Shown: positions 1-16,659 of the stretch, in pieces
Layout: each line of letters begins with the position of its first letter
Numbering within the stretch: the first letter of the stretch is position 1
From: Neurospora tetraspora
Lineage: Eukaryota > Ascomycota > Sordariomycetes > Sordariales > Sordariaceae
Reading direction: 5' to 3'
Assembly (NCBI RefSeq): GCF_033439725.1
Contig: NW_026944383.1
Coordinates: 2,170,001-2,234,000 of the forward strand
DNA: 64,000 bases
Notes under the pieces: model-generated
Told to the model about the DNA's origin: nothing
Databases searched by the model: none
What the model saw: only the letters and a program-made list of their open reading frames with translations
Position numbers and translations under genes: made by a program

Positions 1-3000
1 AAGAAACGAAATGACCTCAAGTCAACTAAGGTAAGGGTGCGATGCTAAGTGTGGTATCTGCTGCAACGTGAACGACGGTAGTGGCGTTTGGTGGTCTAGA
101 GAGGTCGCTAGAGATGGTCTCCTCGGCTGGTCTGGGTAACGGGCCTTGAGGTCGAAATTCGAAACCGAATCTACAACGGGGACCTGATCATCCTCATCAT
201 GGGCTTCGATTGGATGTGGTTGATTGGGGACTGGACAATTAATTGCCGGACAGTCAATCACTTCCCTTCTCAACTATAAAAAGGGCTGAAAGGGAAAGGT
301 CGCAGAAAGGGAGAGAGCGAGACGCGGAAGTGAGTGAGACCTTTGACCTGGAAGTGACAACAAGAGAATGACAAGGCTCCGGGGTCTATGGGGTCTGGTG
401 TGTAATCTTTGACGGAAGGAGTGGAGGGAAACAATTTAACAGCAAGCGAGTAAACGAATTGAAAATTGGTTATTGGGACTGGAGGATTTGGCCGATTCAA
501 AAGGGGGCAACTTCCCTCGCTCTTGTTTTCTGAAAACTGAAAACAGTTGACGCCGGCTCTTCCTTCTCTCTTCATTTGGGTCAAGAGGAAGTGGAATTGG
601 AAAGTGGGATGGCGCAACAAACGCCCCAAATGCAACCTCCACTGTGTTGTTTCCCACCTGGCAGTGCCGGCTCCCAGTGGTCCTCCAGCGCTCCTCGGTG
701 GAATCGCCCCCAAAACCGCTTCTTTCCATTGGGCAAGGCCGTTTCGTACCTTGCAGATTGGCCCTGGCAAGAACGCACGACCCTCTCCCTCATCAGTTCT
801 CCAATCACCACGTCTTGTCAGGGGTTTCCATTGTCCATTCAGCCCATTGTCCTTTTATTAATGACCTTGAATGCATCCATTCTTGCAAAGGGGCTGTTTC
901 TTGTTTGTCAGCTCGACTTGTCTTCTGGTTTGTGAGCATTGACAAACCACAAGTTGCGCATTTGCGAATCATATGAGCCATGAACCTCTGAAGAAAACAA
1001 AAAAGACCTCGAGAATGAGTTGATGCTGAAGGCAACCAGGGTGACCAAGACAATTTCCCGTAGTGCAAAACGGAATGGCGTCAAAGGCGGGAACTTGTCA
1101 AGTCCCGGAAGCGCCCATGCTTTTGTCATGATTAAGATGGGGTAAACCAATAAAAGCATTGGCAGGGGTTTGAAGTTCTAGCCTGAAGATAGGGTCGTCC
1201 TTCGTTTTCGGTCTCGTTTTTCTCACTTGTCTCCAATCTTGATGAAAGCCGGCGTGAGCTCATGTTGAACTAGTGTAGTGTACCCAATGGAATTGGACCG
1301 TTGACAACTTCCAACCACCGCTGTGCGGCGCTTCTCAAGACATGACGAGAACGGAAAGAAGACATGGCATGCGGTGTTACAACGGGAGCACGGAAGGCAC
1401 GAGTTCTCCAGCCTTTCATGAGGTAATGAGGACACGAAAGAGTTCCACAAGGCCGTTCCATCCGGCGGCCACCGCGATCTCGGTCACAGCGGCGCGAAGT
1501 CGATCTCGCACCATCTGATCGTGATGGTGTGCGTGGAAGCGCCGGCCTCTTTTCCACATGGCCGGCCGGTCATCCGAAAAAGAAAAACCCAACGGGAGTT
1601 GTGCGACTTTTTGCGCATCAGGGAAGCGCCCACTTGCGACTATGTAACCCACTACGTATGCATGCAACCGTCCGAAAAGTCATTGTTGACAACAACAAGG
1701 AGACAGAGTTTTCTTGCTTCATTGTGTCTTTTGATGATTGTTGTTGACATGGTCTTTAAATGAATTCGGGAGAAGTGACTGCTCAAACCATGAGAGACTA
1801 CTCCATCAGTTCGTCACTGGATCGGTCTCCGAAACATGTTTCTTTCTCCAGTGAAGGTTCACCAAGCTATATCCTTGTTAACTCATATAGACACCTGATC
1901 AGTTCCGAGATATTCGTAACGTTTCGCAATAGTCTTGTCGATTATCAGAGCCAAGAATTGCTCTTTGTTCCCAAGATTCCTGGCCAACCTATCACTTTCG
2001 ACTTACCCTCAACCGCATAGCTTGAGGGGTTGGACCCCATGTGTTCAACGCTTAACAAGAATCTTCCCCTCAACGTCTCCCCTAGACTTCCTCTTCAACC
2101 CCTTCCCACTCTTTTTCATGCTCGTATTTTGGTCCCGTCTTCGTGGATGTAGCCTAGAGTGACTGGAACGTTACTCCCGGGCCGGAGAGTCCGCAATGGT
2201 GAATACGCTATGTCGTGATGATTGAAAGAGGTCCCTTCAGAACCCAGTCGGGCGGAGAGATGATCGGTCTTGTCACTTGCGGGTGAAGCCCGTACAGTCA
2301 GGTTCAGCAGACCCGACGGCGTGAATATCTTGGATGATCTGACAGGGCGGGTCAAAAACGTCGGTTGAATAGGCATCCGGGAGAAATCATTAGAGGGAAG
2401 ACTCTTTGCGAGGTACACTTGGATGTGTGTGTTGCTGCCGGCATCTTGACTGTTGAGGGCGTTGAAAATTTGGACATGCTTGCTTATAAGTTGGTCCGCG
2501 GCCCAGCTTCGGATAGTCGGGAGGTCGGGGTATGTGGCCTGGGGTGCTAAGAGGTAAATAAATAAGTATCACCGGGGTAATCACCACTTGGAGAATCATC
2601 ACCATTCACCCCAAACGTGGTAGCGCGAGTAATCAGGCGTCGACTATACCGCTGCGGGAAGAAGCTCTTGAGATTCGTCTTGATTGGCACCAAGTTTCCA
2701 GAACTAGGTAGAGGTTACATACTGCCTGGCAGCATTTCCGTGCTTGCTAGCAAGCTTCACCATAGCATATAGCCTCATCGGCTGTACTTGGTAGAATTCG
2801 TATGAAGATGAGTTAATGTCTCACGAACCGGCACCGCAACACTTGGTGACGTTTTCGAATCTCGATGCTTGCCCCTGGCCGCAGATAAGGCCCCCCACTT
2901 CTCCACTTTGAGGATCACCGTGTAAGATGCTGTGATTGGCCAGCGAACCCCTGAACGCGGGAAGGCTCTCACCTGAAGCTGTCGTTTCTGCCATGGCGTG

Positions 3001-3532
3001 TTAAGCATTTGCCCCTAAACCCAGGCAAAACACTATCATGGTCAGCGGCGCAACCGCAAGGCAACCCAAACCAGGAAGCACATGAACCAGCTCCCCGTTC
3101 TCAACCCTGAATGACAACACTCGATCATATCTCGTTACAAAACGATACTAGCTTCGACATAGCACTTTGATCTACACGCATATCCCGCAACACCTTCTTC
3201 TGAGCTTCTCGTCGCTTGACTTTAGTTCCTCCGCTTCCCGGTTCCAGCGGTATCGTCCGATTGTTCGTCACTGTTCCCGTCGGCTATCGTGCAATCCTCG
3301 AATCCGATCCAGGATAACATCAAAACAGCTACTCGTCAGGCTCGACCCTTCTCTCTACAGCACACGCACATCTACAAGCACATTACGTTCGACGGGAGAC
3401 AGCAACCAAGCCCGCCTCTCGCCGATTGCATGCTTCGCGGCTCTAGCTAGCCTCGCTCAATGGTGGCTAGGTCACCGCCCACGCCATACACACCAACCTA
3501 GGCCCCGACGAGTTGCGAAGCGCATCGAATGA
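1..3532. other. gene-free left edge and leader of the VPS9-domain gene
   Basis: I see no convincing gene here. The open frames are short, overlap on both strands, and show no recognisable domain or splice-consistent extension. The last few hundred bases are pyrimidine-rich and C-rich, as expected for the leader of the gene starting at 3533. An ATG at 3529 overlaps the chosen start in another frame, and a TGA at 3530 closes the coding frame just upstream, so 3533 is the first in-frame Met. Confidence 0.5.
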
Positions 3533-6500
3533 ATGCAACCTCTAAACCCATTCCTCAGCGCTTTCGCCAAGAGCCCTTATCTCGCCCAGTGCTCGCCCCC
3601 TCAGCAGCACATTCTCCTTGTCCCGACCACCGATGTCATCCTTGACTCCCGCGACACCGAGACGGGCGCGCCCTTGTCAGCTTCCGTAGCCTCCGACGAG
3701 TTCATCGGGAGCCATGTTCTGCGCATCCTTCCGCCCAAGGGGGGGCCTGGCGCCGGAGCCAAGGAACCTGCCCAGAATCTTCGTGAAATGAAGGGCAAAC
3801 CCAAGCTGTACAGCACCATCAATGGCAGGACCATTGTCATCAAGGACAACTATGTCTACAGCAACAAGGGTACCGAGCGCCTCCCACAAGATTTTAGAAA
3901 AGCTGTGAATATGTCGCTAACTATTCTCGGTAATAACAGGATTCAGAGCCTTGGCCCAAGCCAACCTTCTTCACGACGCCCTTTGGTACCCTGATACTCT
4001 CGAGCTCAAGCAGTTTCTGGTCTACTTCATATCGCGCCCGCTGGTCGGATCATGGGAAGAAGTCAACATCACCCCGGCTCTATTGCCGCCCGATCCGAGC
4101 ACCCGACCCAAACCTATAGCAGCTGTGTCGGACGCACCCAAAAAGAAGGACATCAGGAGCTTCCACGAACTCCTCAATCACTTCCCCGCCATTGCAAGGC
4201 AGATGCAAAACGGTCTCGAGAAGCTGTTCCGCGAATTCACCCTTGTAGTCGAACGACCGCTACCGCCACCTCCTTCCGCCACCGTCATCCCTGACCCAGA
4301 ACCCATCAATGGCCCCATTACACACGCGGTTCGAAACGTACGATCGAACAGTACGGGAAGTATCAGCTTCACGAGGAATCCAGACTTGACCGAGAGCATA
4401 TACAGCCAGGATGATGAGGACATCATGAGGGTGGCATTGGAGACCGCTGTAACATCAGCCATTGACCTTTTCCAAAATGTCGATAAGCAACAATTGTCTC
4501 TGCTGGGCGCAACTACCGACTTGACTGGGCCGGTTGTCGAACGTATGATTGAACGTTATGTGACGGAAAACGTACACTACATGTTGTTCCCCCGCTTGAC
4601 GACGCTTCGACGGCCGGATGATCTCGAGCTGGAGGCCAAGATTCGACAGATGGACAACATTGATATCTCCCAGCTGGGAATTGTTATGGACGGTGGGTCG
4701 CGAGCAAAGCGCCATCTCATCTCGAGACTGGGGCGTGCGGTGGATGAGTTCCGAAAAATGACAAACGCTAGCTGTCCTCAGGAGATGATGGAAATTCTTC
4801 TTTCGACTGCCAAGGCAGCAACGCAGCTCGCCCTACCCGAGCCTCCACAAACGTCGGGACCGGCTTCGGAGAAGCCCATTCTGACCATCAACGCCGATAC
4901 TCTAGTGTCTCTGCTGTTGTACGTTGTCATCAAAGCTCAGATCAAGCATCTCCAGGCGCGTCTGAGCTATATTCGACACTTCATCTTCATTGATGATGTT
5001 GATAGTGGCGAGATCGGCTATGCGCTCAGCACCTTCGAGGCTGTTTTGGCCTATCTTGACCGTGAGTCCGGCGGGCTACGGAGAGCTAGTCGTCGGAACA
5101 GAGCCCTTTGGGACGCGGTATCAAAAGGCGACATGGTCGAGCTAAAGAAGATTATGGAACCAGAAACATATGCCAGCGATGACGCTCATTATGCAGTTGA
5201 ATCTCGGCCCTCTTCACGCAGGGCATCGGGAAACGACTGGAATTTTGCAAATGGGGGTTCAAGTCTGTCTTCAACGACCTTCTCTGTATCCGAGCGTTTC
5301 TCTGAAGGTTCTGGTCTCAGTCATGTATTTCCATTCCAGGACGGAGCAACTGACGATATCGATATCGATCCTTTCGAGGCCGAACCATTGCCTCTGCCAA
5401 AGAAAGTCAAAAGGGTATCAATGGACACTCGAAGTTTGTCAATGTCGAGTAGCTCGGAAATCTCGTTCAGATCTAGGTCAGCAAGCATCGCCACGGCATG
5501 GACGGGTGGAGTTGAAGGCGACACTAGTATTGAACGCCTCGCCCAGACCACAGATGCACTTGGGGAGTCAGTACCAATGATGGCCATCCAAAACGGTCGT
5601 GTTGAGGTCTTGGAGTACCTCTTGTCACTGAGCCAGTACTTTCCTGCCCATGTCCTGCTGGAAGATCAAAACAACGCCGGCACAACCTTGATGAGCGCTG
5701 CTGTCCAGTTAGGTGAAGCCAAAGTCATCAACATGCTGCTGAACTTGTTCCTCGAGTCAACGCCGCGCGATCAACTTGCAGAATATCTCGCCATACAAGA
5801 TACATGGGGTCGTAGTGCTGCGCATTACCTCTTTCACGCACCCTTTCTAATAAAGCTCATAGGCGAAATGCTACCCTGGCGGCAGAAGGACAAAAACGGA
5901 CAAACGCCGTTATTCGCATTATGTCGGTCGTATGATCATGCCAACTACTCTATCATGGTGGAGGAAGGCCTTGATTTTGCTACGAGAACTCAGGGTGATG
6001 GTCAACCTCTGCATCTGGATGATCATGTTGATGCCAAGGGCAACACCCTTCTCCATATCATCAACGACCCGAAGCTGGCTTTACGAATCCTGCAACATTG
6101 CGATGTTGACGTCAATGCAACAAACGAAAAGAGGTTTACCCCCTTGATGTTGGCCAGCAAGTATGGACGTTTTGATATGGTGCGGGTACTCTTCGGAGAT
6201 CCTCGCGTCGATGTTGCGGCCAGGGAGCTTCGAGGCTTGACAGCCGTAGAACTGGCCAAAGATGACGAAGTCCGCAACAAGATCGACGACCTCACCTTGT
6301 TCTCGCTCATACCAGGCTCCGACTCGCGCACAACGGGTGTGGTACGATCCTACTTCGTGGAGGATACGTCCATCCGCTTTGTCTTGAAGTCGGGGGCACC
6401 GGTCGATCGGTATAGCTATGCCGTGACGACGTGCCGTCGATCTTTGACAGATTTTGAGCACCTTGTTAAGTTGCTAGAGATAGAGAACCCTTCATCATGG

Positions 6501-7815
6501 ATACCGTCTCTGTCGGATGTGCGGTCGCCGACACAGATTCTCTCCAGACCAAGCCGAGCGGTGCTCAAGGATCTCCAGATTCGGATGGATTGGTTCTTGC
6601 GGGTGCTCCTGGCGCATCCTACGTTTGCTACTCACGAGATGCTTTGGGAGTTCTTCCTGGTGCCTGACTTGCAGCTTGACATGATGGCCGAACGGAGTAG
6701 GCTCAAAGCGGAAGCGCTAACGGAGAAAATCCACGACGAGATGGAGCCTGTCATAGACCTAAGGGAGGTTGAGCAGTTTGTCGACCACGCTCGTGATATC
6801 GTCAGGAGCGTGCACTTTTCTACGAGGAGCGTGGCCCGGAGGGCGAACGTGGTTGGGAATGTTGCCATGGGTAAGTTATATATTATATCACCATTTCATA
6901 GTCCTCTCCACCCGAAGGAAGCCCTTACTAATAATGCCACCCCAACCAGATCTCTACGACGCCTCCCAACTCCTCCACCGCGCTCTCACCACCTTCCCCT
7001 TCCTCCCGCCCTCCCACCTAACCGCCATGGAACTCTACGTCCGCGCCCTCGCCCCGCCCCAAAACTCGCCAACAAACCTCTTCTTCAACGCCTTCCTGAC
7101 CCTCTACTCCAACGTCGAAGCCATCCTCCGCGCCCTCGCCAAACCGCCGCGAACCATCGCTAAGATCGTCTCCATTCGCCGCGAGGCCGAGCGCAACTAC
7201 AACTCGCTCAACCGGTCGTCGCGTTGGCCGCTCGGTCTCCTGGACGAGACAAGACAGCGGATGAACGAGGAGAGAGAGGAAAAGGCCAAGAACGCGGAGC
7301 GCGAGGCCGAGATGCTCGGAAGAGAGCTAAGGTACGCGCAGCAGACGGTGGCGGGCGAGCTGGCGGGGTGGAGGGATATGCATGAGAAGATGGGACGAAG
7401 GGCGATTAGGGAGTTGGCGAGGGGGATGCTGACATTGGAGAGGGGGAGGATGGAGGGGCTGAAGAGGGCGTTGAGGAAGGTGAAGGGGGTTGACGCGGGG
7501 GATTTGTCGGGTTTAAGGGAGAGTGTTGTTGTTGTTGATGGGAATGGTGTTGCTGGGGGGAGTAGTAGTGGTGGTCACGGTGGGAACAATGGATACGGAA
7601 ATGGGAATGGAAATGGAAACGGGAGAGGTGTACCCGGTAAAGGAGTTCCTGTCGGTGTTGGAAAAGCCCCGGCGACGATAGCTGCCAGTACGGTGGTTGC
7701 GACGGGGAGACCGGTCGATGGGGACGAGAGCTTGATTCTTTCTGGTGTAAACGGCGGGACTGGGACACAATCAGACGCTGCCGGAGGTCCTTCTACTTCT
7801 ACCTTAGCACCTTAG
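3533..7815 (+). CDS. VPS9-ankyrin-PX endosomal Rab5-family GEF, Vrl1/Varp-like
   Basis: Likely exons are 3533-3869, 3940-6870 and 6950-7815, giving 1377 aa. Both introns are phase 1, the first with a GCTAAC branch point, and joining them keeps the frame. A VPS9 domain lies at about residues 250-500 (core around LVSLLLYVVIKAQIKHL, then GEIGYALSTFEAVLAYL). Ankyrin-type repeats follow at about 650-880 (for example TPLMLASKYGRFDMVRVLF), then a PX-like domain at about 905-1030 and a helical BAR-like C-terminal part. The tail ends in Gly/Asn-rich low complexity (GNGNGNGNGRG). This order matches yeast Vrl1, the VPS9 subunit of the VINE sorting-nexin complex, and is related to animal Varp. By family it should activate Vps21/Rab5-type GTPases on endosomes and support retrograde sorting. 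A partner resembling Vin1 is not in this window. The architecture call is firm; orthology is inferred. Confidence 0.85.
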
Positions 7816-8163
7816 ATAAAGTGGTGTAGAGACTTCAGCACCGCGGTAGTGGAAAATGGCGTTGAGGGGCATTTCCAATCTCATCATGTTGGCTATGAAA
7901 CATGTTTTCTTTCTTTCCATGATTCAAGGTGTGTTTTTCAAATGTCTTCCAGCCAAAAAGAAGAAAGGTATATCATATCCGCCGACAAGCAAGAAGCAAC
8001 CAAAACCAAATATTGCGCTTTTACCTAGGAACTAAAGGGTATCTATCACCTCTATCAACAAATGTGGAAACGCCCCAAGTAACCAACTCCAAACCCCCGA
8101 AAAGTAGGTGTACCAATCCTTGCCCACACCGCAGTCCTCACTGAGGCATTGGAACTATGGTAC
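7816..8163. other. convergent 3' region between VPS9 gene and REV1
   Basis: About 350 bases separate the stops of two converging genes. I see only AT-moderate sequence fitting two 3' UTRs, and no further gene. Confidence 0.6.
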
Positions 8164-12294
<4,131 letters not shown>

Positions 12295-12854
12295 GGTGGT
12301 GATTGAGATCCTTTACACTGATATCCAAATATCCAATTCATGGGATGGAGATAATGCCCAAAATGGCCATGACATCATTCATGAATCGTCGTCGGGCATC
12401 CCGCCTGTTTCGTGTGCTGTTCAGCGAAAGTCGTGAGAAGTCATCTCGATATTGAGAGAAGAGAGAAAGTAATTTTGAAAGATGGTATATAACACACAGC
12501 TAGGAATTGAGTGAGAGTGGCAACTCAACGTTGGGTGCCTTCCATATTCGGTGGACGTGACTGGAACGCGACGAGCCGCGGCCGGCTTTGATGCGAGGTC
12601 CCGTGACTGAGGTCCACTTTAACGCTCCGTCAAGGGCTCCATCAAGGGCCCCCCCCACTTCCCGCTTCCGTTGCAGATCTCAGCCTCAACCAGACGCCAC
12701 CTTTCCCTCCAGCCTCGCGCCTCAACTCCCGAGGCTGGACCGTCCATCATCATTCGCATCATCCCATCATCATCTTTCGCGATTCTTCTTTCCTCCATGA
12801 CCATTCTCCCGCGGTAACCAACTACCCAAACGCGGTAATCATCACACCGCAAAT
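12295..12854. promoter_or_regulatory. divergent promoter region between REV1 and RED/IK
   Basis: This 560-bp interval must hold both promoters. The REV1 side is moderately AT-rich. The RED side is pyrimidine-rich on the plus strand and ends in CAAATATG at the RED start. I recognise no specific operator. Confidence 0.5.
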
Positions 12855-14642
12855 ATGAACAACGAACAATTCCGTCGCCTCCTCCTCGCCAATTCCCAGA
12901 AAAACAACAACAACCAAAATGGCAGCACATCACCACCCTCCTCGAGCACCTCCAAATCTCCCGTGCCAGCAGCGCCAGCGGGCAACAGCACCCCGCGCAG
13001 CACGCTCGCCCTAGGTTCCAAAGCACGCTCCTCCATCCCCATGACCCCTCGCTCCGTCGCCGGCTTCAATCCCCGCAACGAATTCGCCCGCCAACTCGCC
13101 GAGCGTAATCAGCAGAGCCTCTCTTCATCATCACAACAACAACATCCCAACAAAAAGATCCGAACCTCTGCTCCCAAGGGTAGCAGGCTCGCCGAAGGAT
13201 ATGTCGATCGCGCCAAGCAGAGACAGGCGCAAGAAGAGGCGGACGAGAGGGAGCGCAAGCTGAAGGAGCTGGAAGAGCGGTACAAGAAGGAGGAGATTGA
13301 CAAGGAGGAGTATGAGCGTTTGCGAGTGGAGATCATTGGCGGGGGAGGTGATTTGGAGACGGCGCATTTGGTGAAGGGACTGGATTTCAAGCTTTTGGAG
13401 AGGGTGAGGAGGGGGGAGGTGGATGTTTTTGGGGAGAAGATGAAGGATGCGTCGGAGTCGCCTGAGGTGGAAGAGAATCAACAACAACAACAGGATGCCG
13501 AAGAGAACGAGGAACGAGCGGATGGTGGCGGGGAGGACGGCGACGCGGATGATGTGCTCGAACAACTTGAATCAGCCGAGGTCAAGGTTAAGAAAAAGGA
13601 GAAGGTGCAAAAGAAGGGCGAGTTCGCAACCACGACACTACTACCCGCGGGTGCAAAGAAGACGAGAAATCAGATCTTGGCCGAATTAAAAGCCGCGCGC
13701 GCTGCGGCCAAGGCCAAAGAGGAATCCAGTCTGGGGTCCAGGTTCAAGAAGATCGGACCCAAGAAGAAGCAGGCGGAAACGAGGATAGAGCGCGACGACA
13801 GAGGGAATGAGATCATGATCATTGTCGACGAGGATGGTAACGAACGACGCAAAGTTCGAAGAGTCGACCTGAGCAAAACCCGGGAAGAGCAAGAGAAGGA
13901 GCGAGAGGTGCTCGCGCAGGGTAAGATTCTGGGCATGGATGTGCCCGAGTACTACAAGAAACTGGAGGAGGAGAAGAAAGCGGCCGAGGCGGCGGAGGAG
14001 GATAAGGAGCCGAACATTTTCGACGATGTCGAGTCTGATTATGATCCGCTGGCCGGGTTGGAAAGCGGCTCTGATGACGAGTCGGATAAGGAGGACGGAG
14101 AAGAGGTGGAGGATACTCAGAAGAAAGAGAAGAAGAGTTCATCAGATATGCCTCCTCCTCCACCGAAACCAGAACCAGCAGCACTCGCCGGACCGAGGAA
14201 TTACTTTCAAGATTCCAAGACTGGTCTCACTTCGCAAGAAGAGTACAAGAAGCCCTCGCTTGACGACCCCTCCTTCCGCGCCGCGCTGGCCAAAGCAAAG
14301 GCCATCAGCGCCGCCGAGAAATCCGAAGAGGAGAGACTGGCAGCCGAGAGGGAGGCACGACTACGGAAGAAGTTGCTGGAGAGCAGCAGAGACGACGAGG
14401 ATTTGGATATGGGTTTCGGGTCGAGTCGTATGGAAGACGATGCCGATCTGGACGAGTCGTCCAAGGTCAAGTTGTCTGAGTGGGGTGAGGATGAAGACGA
14501 TGATGGATATGAAGGAGGTGGAAAGGCGGGCCTTGGGAGTAGTAAGGGGAAGCGCAAGCGGGGCGGCGGAAAGAAGGGGGGTGATAAGAACAACTTTGTG
14601 GATGTGATGAAGGTTATTGAGAGGAATAAGGCGAAGGAGTGA
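12855..14642 (+). CDS. RED/IK-family pre-mRNA splicing factor
   Basis: A single exon of 595 aa. The N-terminal half carries the RED_N signature in order: FRRLLLANS near residue 6, MTPRSVAGFN and ARQLAERNQ near 60-85, then SRLAEGYVDRAKQRQ, EEIDKEEYERLR, and AHLVKGLDFKLLERVRRGE near 170-190. The middle and C-terminal parts are rich in Lys/Glu/Asp with coiled-coil character, and a C-terminal GKRKRGGGKKGG stretch resembles a nuclear localisation signal. RED/IK (SMU-2 in worms) partners SMU1 in the spliceosomal B complex and helps spliceosome activation. Animal RED has a longer RE/RD dipeptide tract, which is weak here. The N-terminal identification is firm; the C-terminal half is mostly low complexity. 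Confidence 0.88.
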   Translation: MNNEQFRRLLLANSQKNNNNQNGSTSPPSSSTSKSPVPAAPAGNSTPRSTLALGSKARSSIPMTPRSVAGFNPRNEFARQLAERNQQSLSSSSQQQHPNKKIRTSAPKGSRLAEGYVDRAKQRQAQEEADERERKLKELEERYKKEEIDKEEYERLRVEIIGGGGDLETAHLVKGLDFKLLERVRRGEVDVFGEKMKDASESPEVEENQQQQQDAEENEERADGGGEDGDADDVLEQLESAEVKVKKKEKVQKKGEFATTTLLPAGAKKTRNQILAELKAARAAAKAKEESSLGSRFKKIGPKKKQAETRIERDDRGNEIMIIVDEDGNERRKVRRVDLSKTREEQEKEREVLAQGKILGMDVPEYYKKLEEEKKAAEAAEEDKEPNIFDDVESDYDPLAGLESGSDDESDKEDGEEVEDTQKKEKKSSSDMPPPPPKPEPAALAGPRNYFQDSKTGLTSQEEYKKPSLDDPSFRAALAKAKAISAAEKSEEERLAAEREARLRKKLLESSRDDEDLDMGFGSSRMEDDADLDESSKVKLSEWGEDEDDDGYEGGGKAGLGSSKGKRKRGGGKKGGDKNNFVDVMKVIERNKAKE

Positions 14643-14877
14643 GGGCACCGCCGATGATTAGGGGGGGGAACGAAGATATGATAATATATACCCAGTGATA
14701 TGAAGTAGTTCTATAATCTATGTCTACAAGCTGTCATGATGTCTCCAAGCAGCGTCCTCTAGATGTGGGTATTCTGCAGTGCAAATCTCCTTTGTGCCAT
14801 CTACGTCCTGTAAAAACCGTTCAGTCAAAATCTCATCACATCCAAGCCCTTTATAACCCGGCAACCCACAACCCCTT

Positions 14878-16659
14878 TCAGTTAGGAAGCACATCCTCCC
14901 CCCTCGCATTCGCCTCATCCGCTCTGCTCACACACTCCTCCAACACCTTCCAAAACAGCGGAATATCCAATCCCCTCGGTATCCTCACACCCTCCTCACC
15001 CTCGGGCAGGAGCTTGGCAACCGTCATGCCCGTCTTCGCCCCACCCACCCTCGCATCCTCATAACTTCCCTCCGTCACCACCGTAACCTCAAACCTTTCC
15101 CTGTGCTTTTCCACACTCCCAGGAGTAAAATCCCAGAAAGGAATCTGATACTTCTCAAGCGGCGTACCCACAAGCCCCGTCAACACAGCCGCCACAGCCA
15201 ACGGATCATGCAGCGGCGGGCCCTCCGTAATCCCAAACACGTCCGCGTACGTCTTGGCGAAGAACATGAGCAACTCCACCAGCATGGTGCGCAGCGTCGT
15301 CTTCCCTTTATGGCTCCCATCTTGCGGCAGTTCCGGGTGCGCCTCCTTCCCCTCGGGCCCGTAAAGGATCAAATCGCGGACTTGTTCAGTGGTCAGAACC
15401 ATGTGTGTGAGGTCCAGAGGAATCAGCGTCGTCTTCCCCGCCAGTTCTCGGTTCGAAAAAATCGCGTGCGCCGCCTCGGGGTCGGCAAGGACGTTGAACT
15501 CTGCGAACTGCGTCCAGTTCCCCACGCGCGGGACGCCGTCGACGGTACCCAGGATGGCCGGGGTGAAACCGTTGCCGAAGGCGCCGCCCATTAGGGACAG
15601 GCCTTTGACGTGGGTGACTAGGTCCGGATGCTGAATAAAAAGGGCGGCGGCGTTGGTGAAGGAACCGGTGGCTACCACCCAGGCGGTTCCGGGGGCGCAG
15701 GAGCGTAAAGCCGTAGACATGGCGGTTACGGCGTCTACGGAAGTGTTGGGGCCCACGAGAGGCGTGGGGAGCAGGTCGGTCCCGTCGAGACCGGATTCGC
15801 CGTGGATGTCGGTCGGCGCGTGCATGGTGGGCCGGTGGAGAGCGTGAGAGGCGCCGATGTAGATGGGGATAGAGTGCGAGCGGGAGATGGAGGTTAGGAT
15901 GGAGCAGGCGTTGCGGGTTGTTTTTCTGTGATGTGACGGTTAACACATGGTACTGCGGACAGACGGTACCTATGGACTGGCTTGACTTACTCCAACGACG
16001 CATTGCCAAAGACTGTAGAGATACCCAAGATGCGGATGGCTGGGTGGTAGGCGGCTAGGAGAATGGCGAAGGTGTCCTGTTCATGAGAGACTCAATCGTT
16101 AACGTCTGAAACTGAATCTTGCAATATCGATCAAACAACTTCATTCTCATTCCCGTCCATTTTCGTCGGTAGGCAGGTAGAACCGATGCGATGCGATGCG
16201 ATGCCATCACTGCTGTGGCCACAACTTGTCCGATCCGATCCACTCCGTCTCCGTCTGGTTCATCTCTTCAACTCGGATGTTTTCTTTCCATCATCTCATC
16301 TCATCATCGCACCGCGCCCGCCACGTTTTTGCGAGACGAACAGGTGGAGAGAGAGTGTGAGTGTGAAGGAAAGAACAGTGACGTCCACAGGTTGAACCCG
16401 AACCAAACGGAACTTGAACAGAACCGGATATGGACCTGAGATGAGGTGGAACGAGAAGCGCCTGCACTCGCTTCGCAGCGGCAGTGACGGACCGAACGCG
16501 AGATGCACCTTCCACTTTCCCGTCTCTCTCTCTTGTGCATCCCGTCGCGACCGACTCATGTGTGACTCCCGTCCCGTCCTGTACCACCCGAGCTGAACTT
16601 ACATCGTGACCCGGATCGCAATCTAGCCAAACGGGAATTCTGTTATCGACGGACGCCAT
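14878..16659 (-). CDS. inosine-uridine preferring nucleoside hydrolase
   Basis: Minus-strand exons, 5' to 3', are 16659-16603, 16076-15991 and 15925-14878, giving 396 aa in frame with GT/AG junctions. The N-terminus PVWLDCDPGHD joins to DTFAILLAAYHP, restoring the DxDPGxDD calcium and ribose-binding motif of the IUNH fold. Later marks include KGLSLMGGAFGNG and, near the C-terminus, HDPLAVAAVL, which carries the second Asp ligand. By family it cleaves the N-glycosidic bond of ribonucleosides to free base and ribose (fungal Urh1-like uridine hydrolase in pyrimidine salvage), probably in the cytosol. The first intron is long (526 nt) for this genome and contains four GATGC units near 16190. It converges on RED/IK, with 235 bp between the stops. 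Confidence 0.9.

Noticed and set aside
3167-3532. A frame running directly up to the VPS9 gene start
   Set aside because: It contains no ATG and is C-rich leader sequence; not treated as a real upstream gene.
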